Below, in pieces: positions 1-11,555 of a DNA stretch of 64,000 nt (its first letter is position 1; each line of letters starts with the position of its first letter). The position numbers and the translations under genes were made by a program. The stretch is taken from the NCBI RefSeq assembly GCF_964656455.1, contig NC_135715.1, forward strand, positions 77,017,414 through 77,081,413, in the 5' to 3' direction. The notes beneath the pieces are model-generated. The model searched no databases. It had not been told where the DNA came from and was given only the letters and a program-made list of their open reading frames with translations. Source of the DNA: Halichoerus grypus (Eukaryota > Chordata > Mammalia > Carnivora > Phocidae).

Positions 1-99
1 ATAATAAACAGGCAAACAATAAATAAATATGAAAATAAGTATGAAATTACAGACTTAGGAATGTGCTGTGAAGGCCATGCTTAGGTAAAAAAATAATGG

Positions 100-345
100 A
101 GGGTCATGCATTGATCTCATTTAGGTGAAGTTTCAAGGGAAACAGCATGTCAGGAACAAAGGCAAAGCATTCTTGGCAGAAAGAATAGCACATGCAAACT
201 TTCTAAGGCAGGAAAAGTTGGTCAAGGTCATTAGCATGTTAGTGTAGCTAGAACAGAGGATAGAGTGTGTGGATGAAAGAGTAAGCTGAAGTGAGATTGG
301 AAGGATAAGCAAGACATAAGGGGACACAGATCATCCCAAGGAATC
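100..345 (-). repeat. L2-like ancient LINE fragment (tentative)
   Basis: The stretch resembles the antisense of an ancient mammalian LINE: a segment reading 'GGCAGAAAGAATAGCACATGC' in style is followed by an AGCTAGAACAGAGGATAGAG-like segment. This is the same order as in the fragment near 1600-1930. It is strongly diverged, with no open frame worth reporting. The family call is from memory and could be wrong. Confidence 0.3.
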
Positions 346-1355
346 TAATTTTTATTAGAAATGCAGCAGAAAATGTCCTGAGAGGCATGTAATGGAGCTG
401 AGGAGGTAAGATCAATAAAAGGGGAAAAACAGGTGGCTATGGTATCAGAGAAGGAAGTGTACTGAGGAAAAGGGCATCGACATTTGCACTGGGTGCTGTG
501 GAGTGAGGCCATGAGAGGAGGACCTCGGTACCCATTGGATGAGCCACACAAAAGTAATCAACAACGATGACAAAAGCAGTATTGGTGTGTTAGTAAGACT
601 CTAGGGATGGCTTGACTGCAGTTCCCTAAACAATCAGAGCTCTGACCATCATGCCTATAGTTTGTGGGTAGACAATCCACATGGACTCTCTCAAGCAAGT
701 ATATAACTTGGTCTCTGATTACCCAACATGTTCTCAGGCCAAACAAACAAAAATTGTGTTTGTATTTAGGAAGATGTGTGTATCGTCACCTCCATGGATT
801 TATAAAGCAGTAGGTGGTGGTGGAGAGAACATGGGTTTTGGAGTCAATGATGCTAGAACACAGAACTCATGATTTTGCAGTAAACTTTGGATTGGGAGAA
901 AGGAATAAGAGAGCTAAAGACTATTTTTATGAGAGGTTTGTGGGATCCTGAACACAAGAAGACCTGCTATGAGGCATGGGTAACTCACTCTAGAAGAGGG
1001 TCACAGGGGCCATGCCCGCTCTGCTCAGAAGCTGTACCCCTGGTGCCCTGATACATTTGGCTCTTGGATTTCAACAAGACCTGAAGAGCACCATCATGAA
1101 GCTCCAGTGGGAGCATGTAAACATGGCAGACACCACATGGTGACCACATGGACAGACTGGTCTGTGAGCCAACACCAGCCTTTGGAGAGTTCAAACGTTG
1201 TAGGCAGAAAGAACAGAACTAGGTCAGAGGGTCCAAAAGCTATGAGAAAATTTTAAGTTGTTTTGTGACACAGGGTTATGAGGCCTGATTATTCTTTGTT
1301 CATTTGAATTATTATAAAAACCCAAGGGAAGCCAGAGCAGAATATCAACCTCCAC
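346..1355. other. No recognised feature
   Basis: I see no conserved coding frame, RNA gene or confidently named repeat here. Short open frames on both strands lack any recognisable domain. The sequence is ordinary mixed-composition mammalian DNA. Confidence 0.5.
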
Positions 1356-1935
1356 AGACTACTTCATTTATTCAGCAAGTATGTGCTGAGCATCTGTTCT
1401 GGCTGGGCACTACAGAACGGGCAGACAGCCCCTACCTTCAGGAAGCTCACAGTAGTGGGAGAAAAGAGTAGTTAAATAAATATTACAGGATAAAGTAATG
1501 GTAGCCTGAATTTTACTAAGTGAGCTCAGAAAAGAAGTGAAGAAATGTACAAGTTTTCAGAGATGAAGTGAAATTTAGGCTGAGTAAATCAAAAGTCAAA
1601 GATAGGCATTCCCAGGCAAAAGAAACATACTGGACAAAGGCACAAAGATGTGGTAAAATGTGGGATTTTCTGGGAACGGCTAGTTGTTCAGTGTTGCTGA
1701 AATGGAAGATGTACAGAAGTCGGCATTCAATGGAAGGAGATTAACTGACCCTCTGGGGGAAGTAGGTTTGAGCCAGAGGGTGATGGGCCCTGTGAAGCAT
1801 TGACGTAAGGTAATGAGAGTCATAGAAAATGTGTTTTGCTTTGTTTTAAAGCAGAGGGTGATAACATCAGATGTCAGATTTAGGAATCTCTGCAGTGGTG
1901 CAAGGGATGGACCAGTCTTGCCTTGGTCCAGCATG
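1356..1935 (-). repeat. L2-like ancient LINE fragment, antisense
   Basis: It begins with CTTCATTTATTCAGCAAGTATGTGCTGAGCATC, a diverged form of the antisense L2 terminus (ATTCATTCAACAAATATTTATTGAGCACC). A 'GGGCACTACAGAACGG...CTACCTTCAGGAAGCTCAC' segment follows, as in the same repeat. The downstream part to about 1935 continues in the order seen in related copies at 42.8-43.5 kb. The element would lie on the minus strand. The terminus is moderately secure; the inner part is tentative. Confidence 0.5.
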
Positions 1936-2099
1936 AGGAAATGACATTGTGTGTTGCAGTGATGACATAATTTGCAAAATCATTTACTGAGGGATGTTTT
2001 TCAGGTGCGTTAATATTACCCCCTGCTCATCTTTCCAAAGGTATATGGAAAAGACTTAACAGGCAACCTTTCCATTATTTCTAAACAATGTCTGCCTCC

Positions 2100-2240
2100 T
2101 GCTATATAGACTGAATTCTTGTGGCCCTGTCTCCCAATTCATATGTTGAAATCCCAAGCCAATGTGTGTTGGTGTTAGGAAATGGGGCCTTTGGGTGGTG
2201 ATTTTGTCATGCTAGTGGTGCCCTCATGAATGGATGAACT
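2100..2240 (+). repeat. MaLR-type LTR fragment (MLT1/MST-like)
   Basis: The motif order ACTGAATTCTTGTGGCCC, CCAATTCATATGTTGAAATCC, GGGGCCTTTGGGTGGTGATT and CTCATGAATGGAT is the familiar start of an MLT1/MST-class solitary LTR. Only about 140 bp is visible and it is diverged. No internal retroviral sequence is attached. Confidence 0.5.
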
Positions 2241-2244
2241 ACAA

Positions 2245-2400
2245 CCCTATGGAGTAGCTGCTATTATTTTTCCTATTTTACAGATTAGAAAAGCAGAGGC
2301 ATGGAGAGGGGAAGTAACATAATCCAGATCACCCAAGGTGTTAATTCAAAGCAAGTCAATTGGGCTTCAGAGTCCCTGTTTTTAACCACCACATGAAGAT
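2245..2400 (+). repeat. MIR SINE fragment
   Basis: The core-to-tail part of MIR is recognisable: CTATTATTTTTCCTATTTTACAG, then AGGCATGGAGAGGGGAAGTAA, then CAGATCACCCAAGG. It ends at TTTTTAACCACCAC. The fragment is ancient and inert. Confidence 0.6.
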
Positions 2401-2509
2401 CCTTCCCAGTGTGTAACCCCATGCAGAAGGTAGACCTCCCAGGCTCTCACTCCCCTCAAATCAACCTTCTTTACAGCCACTGAAGTGAGCATGGCAAAAC
2501 CCAAAGCTA

Positions 2510-2990
2510 ATCAGGCCTTCCCACTACTTACTTTGGTTTGTAACTCTCTATCACCCTCAGGATAATATCCTAGTCTCTTAGCATGAGCAGGAGGCATGTA
2601 TGATCTGATTATCTCTTAGCACCACTGCCCCCATATTCCCCCAACACCCTCCCCCAAACCCCACAGGCTTCCTACCCCTTACTGTGTATATGCTGCTGCT
2701 CCCTTTGCTGGGAAGGCTGATCCTCTTTCTTCCTTCTTGCTTTCCACCCTCATTCTCAACAACCTCCATTGTGCTGATTGACGGCTTTGCTGCAGCCTGA
2801 ATCCTGGGTCACTTCTTGTGAAAGCCTGCTCTCAATCATCCTTGTAAAAGTAAGGAATGTTTGCCCTTGTACACCAAACAGTGTCCCCAGCATTTGTCCC
2901 CAGCACGCATTCATCACATTCCCAGACTCTCCCCATAGAACATAGTAAGTGATCAGCAAGTGATCATCAAAAGAGTACATGAATGGAGAG
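2510..2990 (+). repeat. L2 LINE 3'-end fragment
   Basis: The segment follows L2 sense order. A pyrimidine-rich part has CCCTTTGCTGGGAAGGCTGATCC. The terminus ACATAGTAAGTGATCAGCAAG...GAATGG corresponds to the conserved 'ACATAGTAGGTGCTCAATAAA...GAATGAATG' end. Small minus-strand open frames across it have no recognisable domain. Confidence 0.5.
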
Positions 2991-2999
2991 AAAGAACTG

Positions 3000-4111
3000 G
3001 TATGATTGAAGTATCAGATTATTATTTATTCACTTGGCTATCAGTACCTCACTTATTAGGTTTACTTTTTTCTTCTTTTTTTCAATAGGTAACATTAAAA
3101 ACAATCACCCTGAATCTATCTTTAAGGATAAATCATTTTTAGGAATCATGCTGAGGACTGGGTGATACAAAGCCTGGGGGATGGAGCATCTAGTCACAGA
3201 GGCTTGGAAGAGTGACCAGATGCCAGTCAGTGCGGAAAACTGCAATATTTCACAATGCTGCACCAGTGAATGTGGCCCAGCACTCCATTCTCACCAGTAA
3301 CAGTGACTCATATCCAGAGTGGTTTCTTGTGGGAGGTTGGACACCCCCATCAGGGAGAGAGGGTAGCATTATTTCCAGGAGTATGTGTAGGCAGTATGAG
3401 AGACCACTCTGATGATTCTAATTTCTTTCTGCCAAACCCCATGTGCCCCCAACCCTCCAGAGGGCAGTAAGGATTACTGGCTTCCCCAGCAATTATCCCT
3501 TGAGTATGGGCACTTGCCTTCTAGGCCCTACGGATCTGTCCAGCATCCTGAAAAGGGCCTGAATCTACTTGAAAGAAAGAGACCATTGTAACAGGCCGCA
3601 GTACTTCATAGTAACAGAGGGTACAGGAATCAGGCCCTATGAGGTTAATTTGCCAGGACAAAAATTATACTTTATGTCAGAGGGTGAACTCAGGCAGGGG
3701 CTGGCTCACACACACAGCTGAATGCTGGAAATCAGGTCCACAGGGTAAAAATCAGACGGTGTTGCTGGCATTGCACCCGGCGAGGAGGCTGGGTGCCTCT
3801 TCTAGAGAAGAGGAAGCCGGTGATTCATTCCCTGCAGCTGCTCCTTGACCTTGGCTAACCTTCAGGCTGGTTCAGTGGGCAGAGACCCTGACTCAGAGAG
3901 GTTCCATTTTCGGGTTCAGCCTTGGGTTGCCGCAGCTTGTATAGATGGTGGTGTTAGTGCTTGAGAGTAGCAACCTAAAATTTTCTAAATGTTCATTGTT
4001 TGTCTAAGTGTGGACAAAAGATGATATGTCTCTCTTACTTTTGCTATATTTTTATGACTATAAATATGTCGTCACTGTGTACTCATACAGAGCAAAGGGT
4101 GATTTAAAAAT
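3000..4111. other. No recognised feature
   Basis: No repeat, RNA gene or convincing exon was recognised. Several short plus-strand frames (for example 3639-3848) have no detectable homology by eye and no splice-site context that would single them out. Confidence 0.5.
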
Positions 4112-4318
4112 AAGTCTCACTTTGGGGCGCCTGGGTGGCTCAGTCGTTAAGCGTCTGAACTTCGGCTCAGGTCATGGTCCCAGGGTCCTGGGATCGAGCC
4201 CCACATCGGGCTCCCTGCTCTGCGGGAAGCCTGCTTCTCCCTCTCCCACTCCCCCTGCTTGTGTTCCCTCTCTGTCAAATAAATAAAACCTTTAAAAAAA
4301 AAAAAAAGTCTCACTTTG
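4112..4318 (+). mobile_element. CanSINE (tRNA-Lys-derived SINE) with TSD
   Basis: The body at about 4125-4305 starts GGGGCGCCTGGGTGGCTCAG. It carries A-box-like (TGGCTCAGTCGTTAAGCG) and B-box-like (GGGATCGAGCC) pol III promoter elements inherited from tRNA. It ends TCTGTCAAATAAATAAAACC plus poly(A). Target-site duplications AAGTCTCACTTTG flank it at 4112-4124 and 4306-4318 and match perfectly, so the insertion is young. The tRNA-like head is not a functional tRNA. Confidence 0.95.
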
Positions 4319-4626
4319 ATTCTAGATGGAAAGTAATTTCAGTGCAATCATTACAGTAACCAGCCATCCTAGGTCTTGAGAACTTACTCACTGTCTCTCT
4401 TCTGACTCTTTGCCCCTTCTGAATATCCACTTCCGTCTCCAGAGTTCAAGGGCCTATCAGACAGGGGTATCGCTGACCCTCTCGCCTCTTACGAAAGGAA
4501 AGATGGTCCCTTAGAAAGAGGAGAGCATTTACTGTCCATTCTTTCTTGCTACCTAAAAGATCCTGCCCTTCTCAGCTTTGTGATGGAGGGGAGACCAGAG
4601 AGTCAACTGGAAAGGAACCATACATT

Positions 4627-6010
4627 TGTATCCCTTTTTAAATAAATATTTTATTTGAGGACAGTTACAGATTTACAAAAGAAGTTGCAAAGATATAAAG
4701 TGTTCCCATATACCCCATCCTCACTTTCCCTTATTGTCAACATCTTATATTACTGTTCTATTTGTCACAACCAATGAGCCAAGGCTAAAACATTATTAAT
4801 GAATAAACTCCAATTAACCGATACTGATACATTATTAATGAAGAAAGTCCATACCTTATTCAGGTTTTCTTAATTTTTACCCAATATCCTTTTTCTGTTC
4901 CAGAATTCCACCCCAGAAACCTCATTACATTTAGTCCTCATGTCTCCCTAGGCTCTTCTGGGCTGTGACAATTTCTCAGGCTTGCTCTGTTTTTGATGAC
5001 CTTGACAGTTTTGAGGAGTACTGGTCAGGTGCTTTGTAGAATGTCTCTCAATTTGTGTTTTTGTGATGGTTTTCTCATGGTGAGACTGACATTCTGGGTT
5101 TTTGGAGGAAGACCACAGAGGTGAAGAGTCCTTCTATTCCCATGATCTCAAGGATGCATGGTATCAATATGATTCATCACTGTTTTTTTTTTAAGATTTT
5201 ATTTATTTATTTGTCAGAAAGAGAGGGAGAGAAAGAGCACAAGCAGAGGGAGTGGCAGGCAGAGGGAGAAGCAGATTCCCCACTGAGCAGGGATCCCAAT
5301 GCAGGACTCAATCCCAGGACCCTGGGATCATGACCTGAGCCAAAGGCAGACACTTAACCAACTGAGCCACCCAGGCGTCCCATGATTCATCACTGTTGAT
5401 GTTGACTTGAACACCTGGTGGAGGTCGTGTCTGTCGAGTTTCTCCCCTGCAGTTACTTTCCCCCAGCCCTTTCTCACTGTACTTTTTGGAGTGATGTCAC
5501 CATGTACAACCTACACTTAAGGGGTGAAGCAGAGTATTTGCATAAATTATATGAAATTACTCTGTACAGATTTATCTATTTTCTTCCATTTGTTTATTCA
5601 ATCAATCATTAATCCATATCAGTATGAGCATATCACTATTTATTCTAAAATTTGAGTTGCAATATAATACTATGTTTTTAGTTGCTCAAATTGCCCTTGA
5701 TTTGGTCTTTGAAGCTCTTTCCATTGGTTCCTGTATCTCTTGGACATACCTTCATGATTGGCAGGTGGGCTTTTGTTTTTGTTTTTATTTTAAGGAATTC
5801 TTTACTTACTGACACTACAAGATGCCCTGGATTATCTTCAATATTTCCTGCCTCAGCCATAAGAGAATCGGCTATTTCTGCAAAGGGGTCAGGTTCCTTT
5901 GATTAGAAAATGGCATTAGAAGCCAGGATCTGGGCACTAGTTGTGCTCATGGCTACTGGGGCATCATTGCTTCTAGCCCCTTTTAGCTGACAGAGCAAAG
6001 AAATATGTAT
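4627..6010 (-). repeat. Ancient L1M-type 3' end, copy A
   Basis: A T-rich start (TTTTAAATAAATATTTTATTTGAGG) leads into a long non-coding segment. It shares clear collinear similarity with 16541-18003, for example CTCATGTCTCCCTAGGCTC, GACCTTGACAGTTTTGAGGAG, TTTGTAGAATGTCTCTC and GGAAGACCACAGAGGTGAAG. I recognise this as the antisense of an old L1 3' UTR of L1M type. A CanSINE (5169-5397) interrupts it. The end near 6010 is set by loss of recognisable similarity. Confidence 0.6.
5169..5397 (-). mobile_element. CanSINE inserted in the L1M-type repeat, with TSD
   Basis: On the plus strand it reads poly(T)-AAGATTTTATTTATTTATTT, then a purine-rich stretch, and ends TGAGCCACCCAGGCGTCCC, so the SINE lies on the minus strand. 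The 16-bp duplication ATGATTCATCACTGTT is perfect at 5169-5184 and 5382-5397. The two halves of the host repeat rejoin at this point when compared with copy B. Confidence 0.95.
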
Positions 6011-6276
6011 TTAGATATATACATTTTCAGCATTGCTTTTTATTACCTTTTCCAATGTATGTCCTTAAGAGCTATCATATTTTCTCTACCCTACAGGGAA
6101 TGACATGGAATGGGGGTAAAAAGCACATGGGCCAATGAACTGATAACTGTAAAATATTTCTACTACTCAGAACCCACACCTGGCTTTGCAAAGGAATCTA
6201 TAGAGGTTTCATGAACTGGTTCTCAGGAGTTTCAGGAATTGAAACATTTAAGATTTTGCTCAATTGACATGTCTTC
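6011..6276. other. No recognised feature
   Basis: A short unassigned stretch between the ancient repeat and the target-site duplication of the full-length L1. Confidence 0.4.
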
Positions 6277-6293
6277 AAGGAGGATTTGTCTTT
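6277..6293. repeat. L1 target-site duplication, 3' side
   Basis: AAGGAGGATTTGTCTT abuts the L1 poly(A) tail (poly(T) on the plus strand). It is duplicated at 13436-13452 with a single mismatch (AAGGAGG versus AAGTAGG). This is the hallmark of target-primed reverse transcription and fixes the boundary of the element. Confidence 0.93.
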
Positions 6294-6763
6294 TTTTTTT
6301 TTTAATTTTTTTATTGTTATGTTAATCCCCATACATTACATCATTAGTTTTAGATATAGTGTTCCATGATTCATTGTTTGTGCATAACACCCAGTGCTCC
6401 ATGCAGAACGTGCCCTCCTCAATACCCATCACCAGGCTAACCCATCCTGCCACCCCCCTCCCCTCTAGAACGCTCAGTTTGTTTTTCAGAGTCCATCGTC
6501 TCTCATGGTTCTTCTCCCCCTCCGATTTCCCCCCCTTCATTCTTCCCCTCCTGCTACATTCTTCTTCTTCTTTTTTTCTTTCTTAACATATATTGCATTA
6601 TTTGTTTCAGAGGTACAGATCTGAGATTCAACAGTCTTGCACAATTCACAGCACTTACCAGAACACATACCCTCCCCAGTGTCCATCACCCAGTCACCCC
6701 ATCCCTCCCACCCCACCCCCCACTCCAGCAACCCTCAGTTTGTTTCCTGAGATTAAGAATTCC
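6294..6763 (-). other. L1 3' UTR with poly(A) signal and G-rich tract
   Basis: In sense orientation this is the non-coding tail after the ORF2 stop. It carries two G-rich tracts (about 6697-6721 and 6448-6468 on the plus strand as C runs), the carnivore-typical segment '...CATGGAGCACTGGGTGTTAT...' and an AATAAA (6315-6310) just before the A tail. Copies of this 3' UTR recur at 14217, 17298, 30843 and 44757, supporting one L1 lineage. Confidence 0.9.
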
Positions 6764-9700
6764 TCATATCGGTGAGGTCATATGATACATGTCTTTCTCT
6801 GTTTGACTTATTTCGCTCAGCATAATACCCTCCAGTTCCATCCACGTCATTGCAAATGGCAAGATCTCATTCCTTTTGATGGCTGCATAATATTCCATTG
6901 TATATATATACCACATCTTCTTTATCCATTCATCTGTTGATGGACATCTTGGCTCTTTCCACAGTTTGGCTATTGTGGACATTGCTGCTATAAACATCGG
7001 GGTGCACGTAGCCTTTCGGGTCCCTACTTTGGTATCTTTGGGGTAAATACCCAGTAGTGCAATTGCTGGATCATATGGTAGCTCTATTTTCAATTTTTTG
7101 AGGAACCTCCATACTGTTTTCCAGAGTGGCTGCACCAGCTTGCATTCCCACCAACAGTGTAGGAGGGTTCCCCTTTCTCCGCATCCCCGCCAACATCTGT
7201 CATTTCCTGACTTGTTAATTTTAGCCATTCTGACTGGTGTGAGGTGGTATCTCATTGAGGTTTTGATTTGGATTTCCCTGATGCCGAGCGATATTGAACA
7301 CTTTTTCATGTGTCTGTTGGCCATTTGGATGTCTTCTTTGGAAAAATGTCTGTTCATGTCTTCTGCCCATTTCTTGATTGGATTCTTTGTTCTTTGGGTG
7401 TTGAGTTTGATGAGTTCTTTATAGATTTTGGATACTAGCCCTTTATCTGATATGTCATTTGCAAATATCTTCTCCCATTCTGTCAGTTGTCTTTTGGTTT
7501 TGTTGACTGTTTCCTTTGCTTTGCAAAAGCTTTTTATCTTGATGAAGTCCCAGTAGTTCATTTTTGCCCTTGCTTCCCTTGCCTTTGGCGACGTTTCTAG
7601 GAAGAAGTTGCTGTGGCTGAGGTCAAAGAGGTTGCTGCCTGTGTTCTCCTTTAGGATTTTGATGGACTCCTGTCTCACGTTGAGGTCTTTCAACCATTTG
7701 GAGTCTATTTTTGTGTGTGGTGTAAGGAAATGGTCCAGTTTCATTCTTCTGCATGTGGCTGTCCAATTTTCCCAACACCATTTGTTGAAGAGACTGTCTT
7801 TTTTCCATTGGACATTCTTTCCTGCTTTGTCAAAGATTAGTTGACCATAGAGTTGAGGGTCCATTTCTGGGCTCTCTATTCTGTTCCATTGATCTATGTG
7901 TCTGTTTTTGTGCCAGTACCATACTGTCTTGATGGTGACAGCTTTGTAGTAGAGCTGGAAGTCCGGAATTGTGATGCCGCCAGCTTTGCTTTTCTTTTTC
8001 AACATTCCTCTGGCTATGCGGGGTCTTTTCTGGTTCCATACAAATTTTAGGATTATTTGTTCCATTTCTTTGAAGAAAGTGGATGGTATTTTGATGGGGA
8101 TTGCATTGAATGTGTAGATTGCTCTAGGTAGCATTGACATCTTCACAATATTTGTCCTTCCAATCCATGAGCATGGAACGTTTTTCCATTTCTTTGTGTC
8201 TTCCTCAATTTCTTTCATGAGGATTTTATAGTTTTCTGAGTACAGATCCTTTGCCTCTTTGGTTAGATTTATTCCTAGGTATCTTATGGTTTTGGGTGCA
8301 ATTGTAAATGGGATCGACTCCTTAATTTCTCTTTCTTCTGACTTGTTGTTGGTGTATAGGAATGCCACTGACTTCTGTGCATTGATTTTATATCCTGCCA
8401 CTTGACTGAATTCCTGTATGAGTTCTAGCAGTTTTGGGGTGGAGTCTTTGGGATTTTCCACATAAAGTATCATATCATCTGCAAAGAGTGAGAGTTTGAC
8501 TTCTTCTTTGCCAATTTGGATGCCTTTGATTTCTTTTTGTTGTCTGATTGCTGTGGCTAGGACTTCCAATACTATGTTGAATAGCAGTGGTGATAGTGGA
8601 CATCCCTGCCGCGTTCCTGACCTTAGGGGGAAAGCTCTCAGTTTTTCCCCATTGAGAATGATATTCGCTGTAGGTTTTTCATAGATGGCTTTTATGATAT
8701 TGAGGTATGTACCCTCTATCCCTATACTCTGAAGAGTTTTGATCAAGAAAGGATGCTGTACTTTGTCAAATGCTTTTTCTGCATCTATTGAGAGGATCAT
8801 ATGATTCTTGTTCTTTCTTTTGTTAATGTATTGTATCACGTTGATTGATTTGCGGATGTTGAACCAACCTTGCAGCCCAGGGATAAATCCGACTTGGTCG
8901 TGGTGAATAATCCTTTTAATGTACTGTTGGATCCTATTGGCTAGTATTTTGGTGAGAATTTTTGCATCCATGTTCATCAGGGATATTGGTCTGTAATTCT
9001 CCTTTTGGATGGGGTCTTTGTCTGGTTTTGGGATCAAGGTAATGCTGGCCTCATAAAGTGAGTTTGGAAGTTTTCCTTCCATTTCTATTTTTTGGAACAG
9101 TTTCAGAAGGATAGGTATTAATTCTTCTTGAAATGTTTGGTAGAATTCCCCTGGGAAGCCATCTGGCCCTGGGCTTTTGTGTTTTGGGAGATTTTTGATG
9201 ACTGCTTCTATTTCCTTAGTGGTTTTAGGTCTGTTCAGGTTTTCTATTTCTTCCTGGTTCAGTTTTGGTAGTTGATACATCTCTAGGAATGCATCCATTA
9301 CTTCCAGGTTATCTAATTTGCTGGCATAGAGTTGCTCATAATATGTTCTTATAATTGTTTGTATTTCTTTGGTGTTGGTTGTGATTTCTCCTCTTTCATT
9401 CATGATTTTGTTGATTTGGGTCATTTCTCTTTTCTTTTTGATAATCTGGCCAGGGGCTTATCAATCTTGTTAATTCTTTCAAAGAACCAGCTCCTAGTTT
9501 CGTTGATCTGTTCTACTGTTCTTTTGGTTTCTATTTCATTGATTTCTGCTCTGATCTTTATTATTTCTCTTCTCCTGCTGGGTTTAGGCTTTATTTGCTG
9601 TTCTTTCTCCAGCTCCTTTAGGTGTAGGGTTAGGTTGTGTATTTGAGACCTTTCTTGTTTCTTGAGAAAGGCTTGTATTGCTATATACTTTCCTCTTAGG

Positions 9701-10578
9701 ACTGCCTTTGCTGTATCCCAAAGATTTTGAATAGTTGTGTTTTCATTTTCATTGGTTTCCATGAATTTTTTTAATTCTTCTTTAATTTCCTGGTTGACCC
9801 ATTCATTCTTCAGTAGGATGCTCTTTAGCCTCCATGTATTTGAGTTCTTTCCGACTTTCCTCTTGTGATTGAGTTCTAGTTTCAAAGCATTGTGGTCTGA
9901 AAATAGGCAGGGGATGATCCCAATCTTCTGGTACCGGTTGAGACCTGATTTATGACCTAGGATGTGATCGATTCTGGAGAATGTTCCATGGGCACGAGAG
10001 AAGAATGTGTATTCCGTTGCTCTGGGATGGAATGTTCTGAATATGTCTGTGAAGTCCATTTGGTCCAGTGTGTCATTTAAAGTCTTTATTTCCTTGTTGA
10101 TCTTTTGCTTAGACGATCTGTCCATTTCAGTGAGGGGGGTGTTAAAGTCCCCCACTATTATTGTATTGTTGTCGATGTGTTTCTTTGCTTTTGTTATTAA
10201 TTGCCTTATATAATTGGCTGCTCCCATGTTAGGGGCATAGATATTTACAATTGTTAGATCTTCTTGTTGGATAGACCCTTTAAGTAGGATATAGTGTCCT
10301 TCCTCATCTCTTATTACAGTCTTTGGTTTAAAATCTAATTTGTCTGATGTAAGGATTGCCACCCCAGCTTTCTTTTGGTGTCCATTAGCATGGTAAATGG
10401 TTTTCCACCCCCTCACTTTCAATCTGGGGGTGTCTTTGGGTCTAAAATGAGTCTCTTGCAGACAGCATATCGATGGGTCTTGTTTTTTAATCCAATCTGA
10501 TAGCCTGTGTCTTTTGATTGGGGCATTTAGCCCATTTACATTCAGGGTAACTATTGAAAGATAGGAGTTCAGTGCCAT
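6764..10578 (-). pseudogene. L1 ORF2p (endonuclease-reverse transcriptase), one frameshift
   Basis: ORF2p nicks target DNA and reverse-transcribes L1 RNA at the nick. The N-terminal 385 residues (10578-9421) start [18 protein letters not shown] and form an APE-like endonuclease. The active-site signatures NVNGLN, LQETH, IYAPN, GDFNTPL and [10 protein letters not shown] are all present. The next 886 residues (9424-6764) contain the reverse transcriptase: DAEKAFD at about 214-220, [11 protein letters not shown] near 270 and the catalytic FADD at 314-317 of this piece. The C-terminal [18 protein letters not shown] matches the L1 C-x3-C-x7-H-x4-C motif. The two pieces lie in different frames and meet at 9421-9440 in an A-rich run, where the first frame hits a stop. 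The span of 3815 bases is one short of a multiple of three, which fits a single-base loss. Combined length of about 1271 residues is normal for L1. No other stop is seen. Confidence 0.95.
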
Positions 10579-10659
10579 TGTATTGCCTGTAAAGTGACTG
10601 TTACTGTATATTGTTTGTGTTCCTTTCTGGTCTATGTTGCTTTTAGGCTCTCTCTTTGC

Positions 10660-11555
10660 TTAGAGGACCCCTTTCAAGATTTCTTGTAGGGGTGGTTTCA
10701 TGTTTGCAAATTCCTTTAGTTTTTGTTTGTCCTGGAAGCTTTTTATCTCTCCTTCAATTTTCAATGACAGCCTAGCTGGATATAGTATTCTTGGCTGCAT
10801 ATTTTTCTCATTTAGTGCTCTGAATATGTCCTGCCAGTCCTTTCTGGCCTGCCAGGTCTCTGTGGATAAGTCTGTTGCCAATCTAATGTTTCTACCATTG
10901 TAGGTTACATATCTCTTCTCCCGAGCTGCTTTCAGGATTTTCTCTTTGTCTCTGAGACTCGTAAGTTTTACTATTAGATGTCGGGGTGTTGACCTATTTT
11001 TATTGATTTTGAGAGGGGTTCTCTGTGCTTCCTGGATTTTGATGCCTGTTTCCTTCCCCAAATTAGGGAAGTTCTCTGCTATAATTTGCTCCATTATACC
11101 TTCTGCCCCTCTCTCTCTTTCTTCTTCTTCTGGGATCCCAATTATTCTAATGTTGTTTTGTCTTATGGTATCGTTTATCTCTCGAATTCTGCCCTCATGA
11201 TCCAGTAGTTGTTTATCTCTCTTTTTCTCAGCTTCTTTATTTTCCATCATTTGGTCTTCTATCTCACTGATTCTTTCTTCTGCCTCATTTATCCTAGCAG
11301 TTAGCGCCCCCATATTTGATTGCACCTCATTGATAGCCTTTTTGATTTCTATTTGGTTAGATTTGGTTCTTTTACTTCTCCAGAAAGGGTTTCTCTAATA
11401 ACTTCCATGTTTTTTTCAAGCCCAGCTAGTATCTTTAAAGTGATGATTCTGAACTCTAGATCTGACATCGTACTAATGTCCGTATTGAGTAGGTCCCTGG
11501 CAGTCGGTACTACCTCTTGTTCTTTTTGTTGAGGTGATTTTTTCCATCTTGTCAT
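10660..11555 (-). pseudogene. L1 ORF1p (RNA-binding chaperone), one frameshift
   Basis: ORF1p is a trimeric nucleic-acid chaperone that coats L1 RNA. The likely start is the ATG at 11555-11553 (MTRWKKSPQQKEQEVVPT). A first piece is open to a stop at 11349. A second frame, with a methionine at 11325, continues to 10660. Visible parts are a charged heptad-like coiled coil (TARINEAEERISEIEDQ onward), the RRM-like start NNIRIIGIPEEEE, and a C-terminal domain with RHLIVKLTSLRDKEKILKAA and PARLSLKIEGEIKSFQDKQK. The total span of 896 bases is one short of a multiple of three, so one frameshift lies near 11349-11390. A longer upstream open stretch to 11765 is low-complexity antisense of the A-rich 5' UTR and was not used as the start. 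The 81-bp gap to ORF2 is normal. Confidence 0.92.

Noticed and set aside
4125..4200. A tRNA-like segment with A and B boxes (also in the other ten SINEs)
   Set aside because: It is the tRNA-Lys-derived SINE head without an intact cloverleaf; not a tRNA gene.
7098..7424. A 108-codon plus-strand frame and several similar ones between 7.1 and 11.6 kb
   Set aside because: They lie antisense to L1 ORF1/ORF2 and are shadows of those genes without independent coding evidence.
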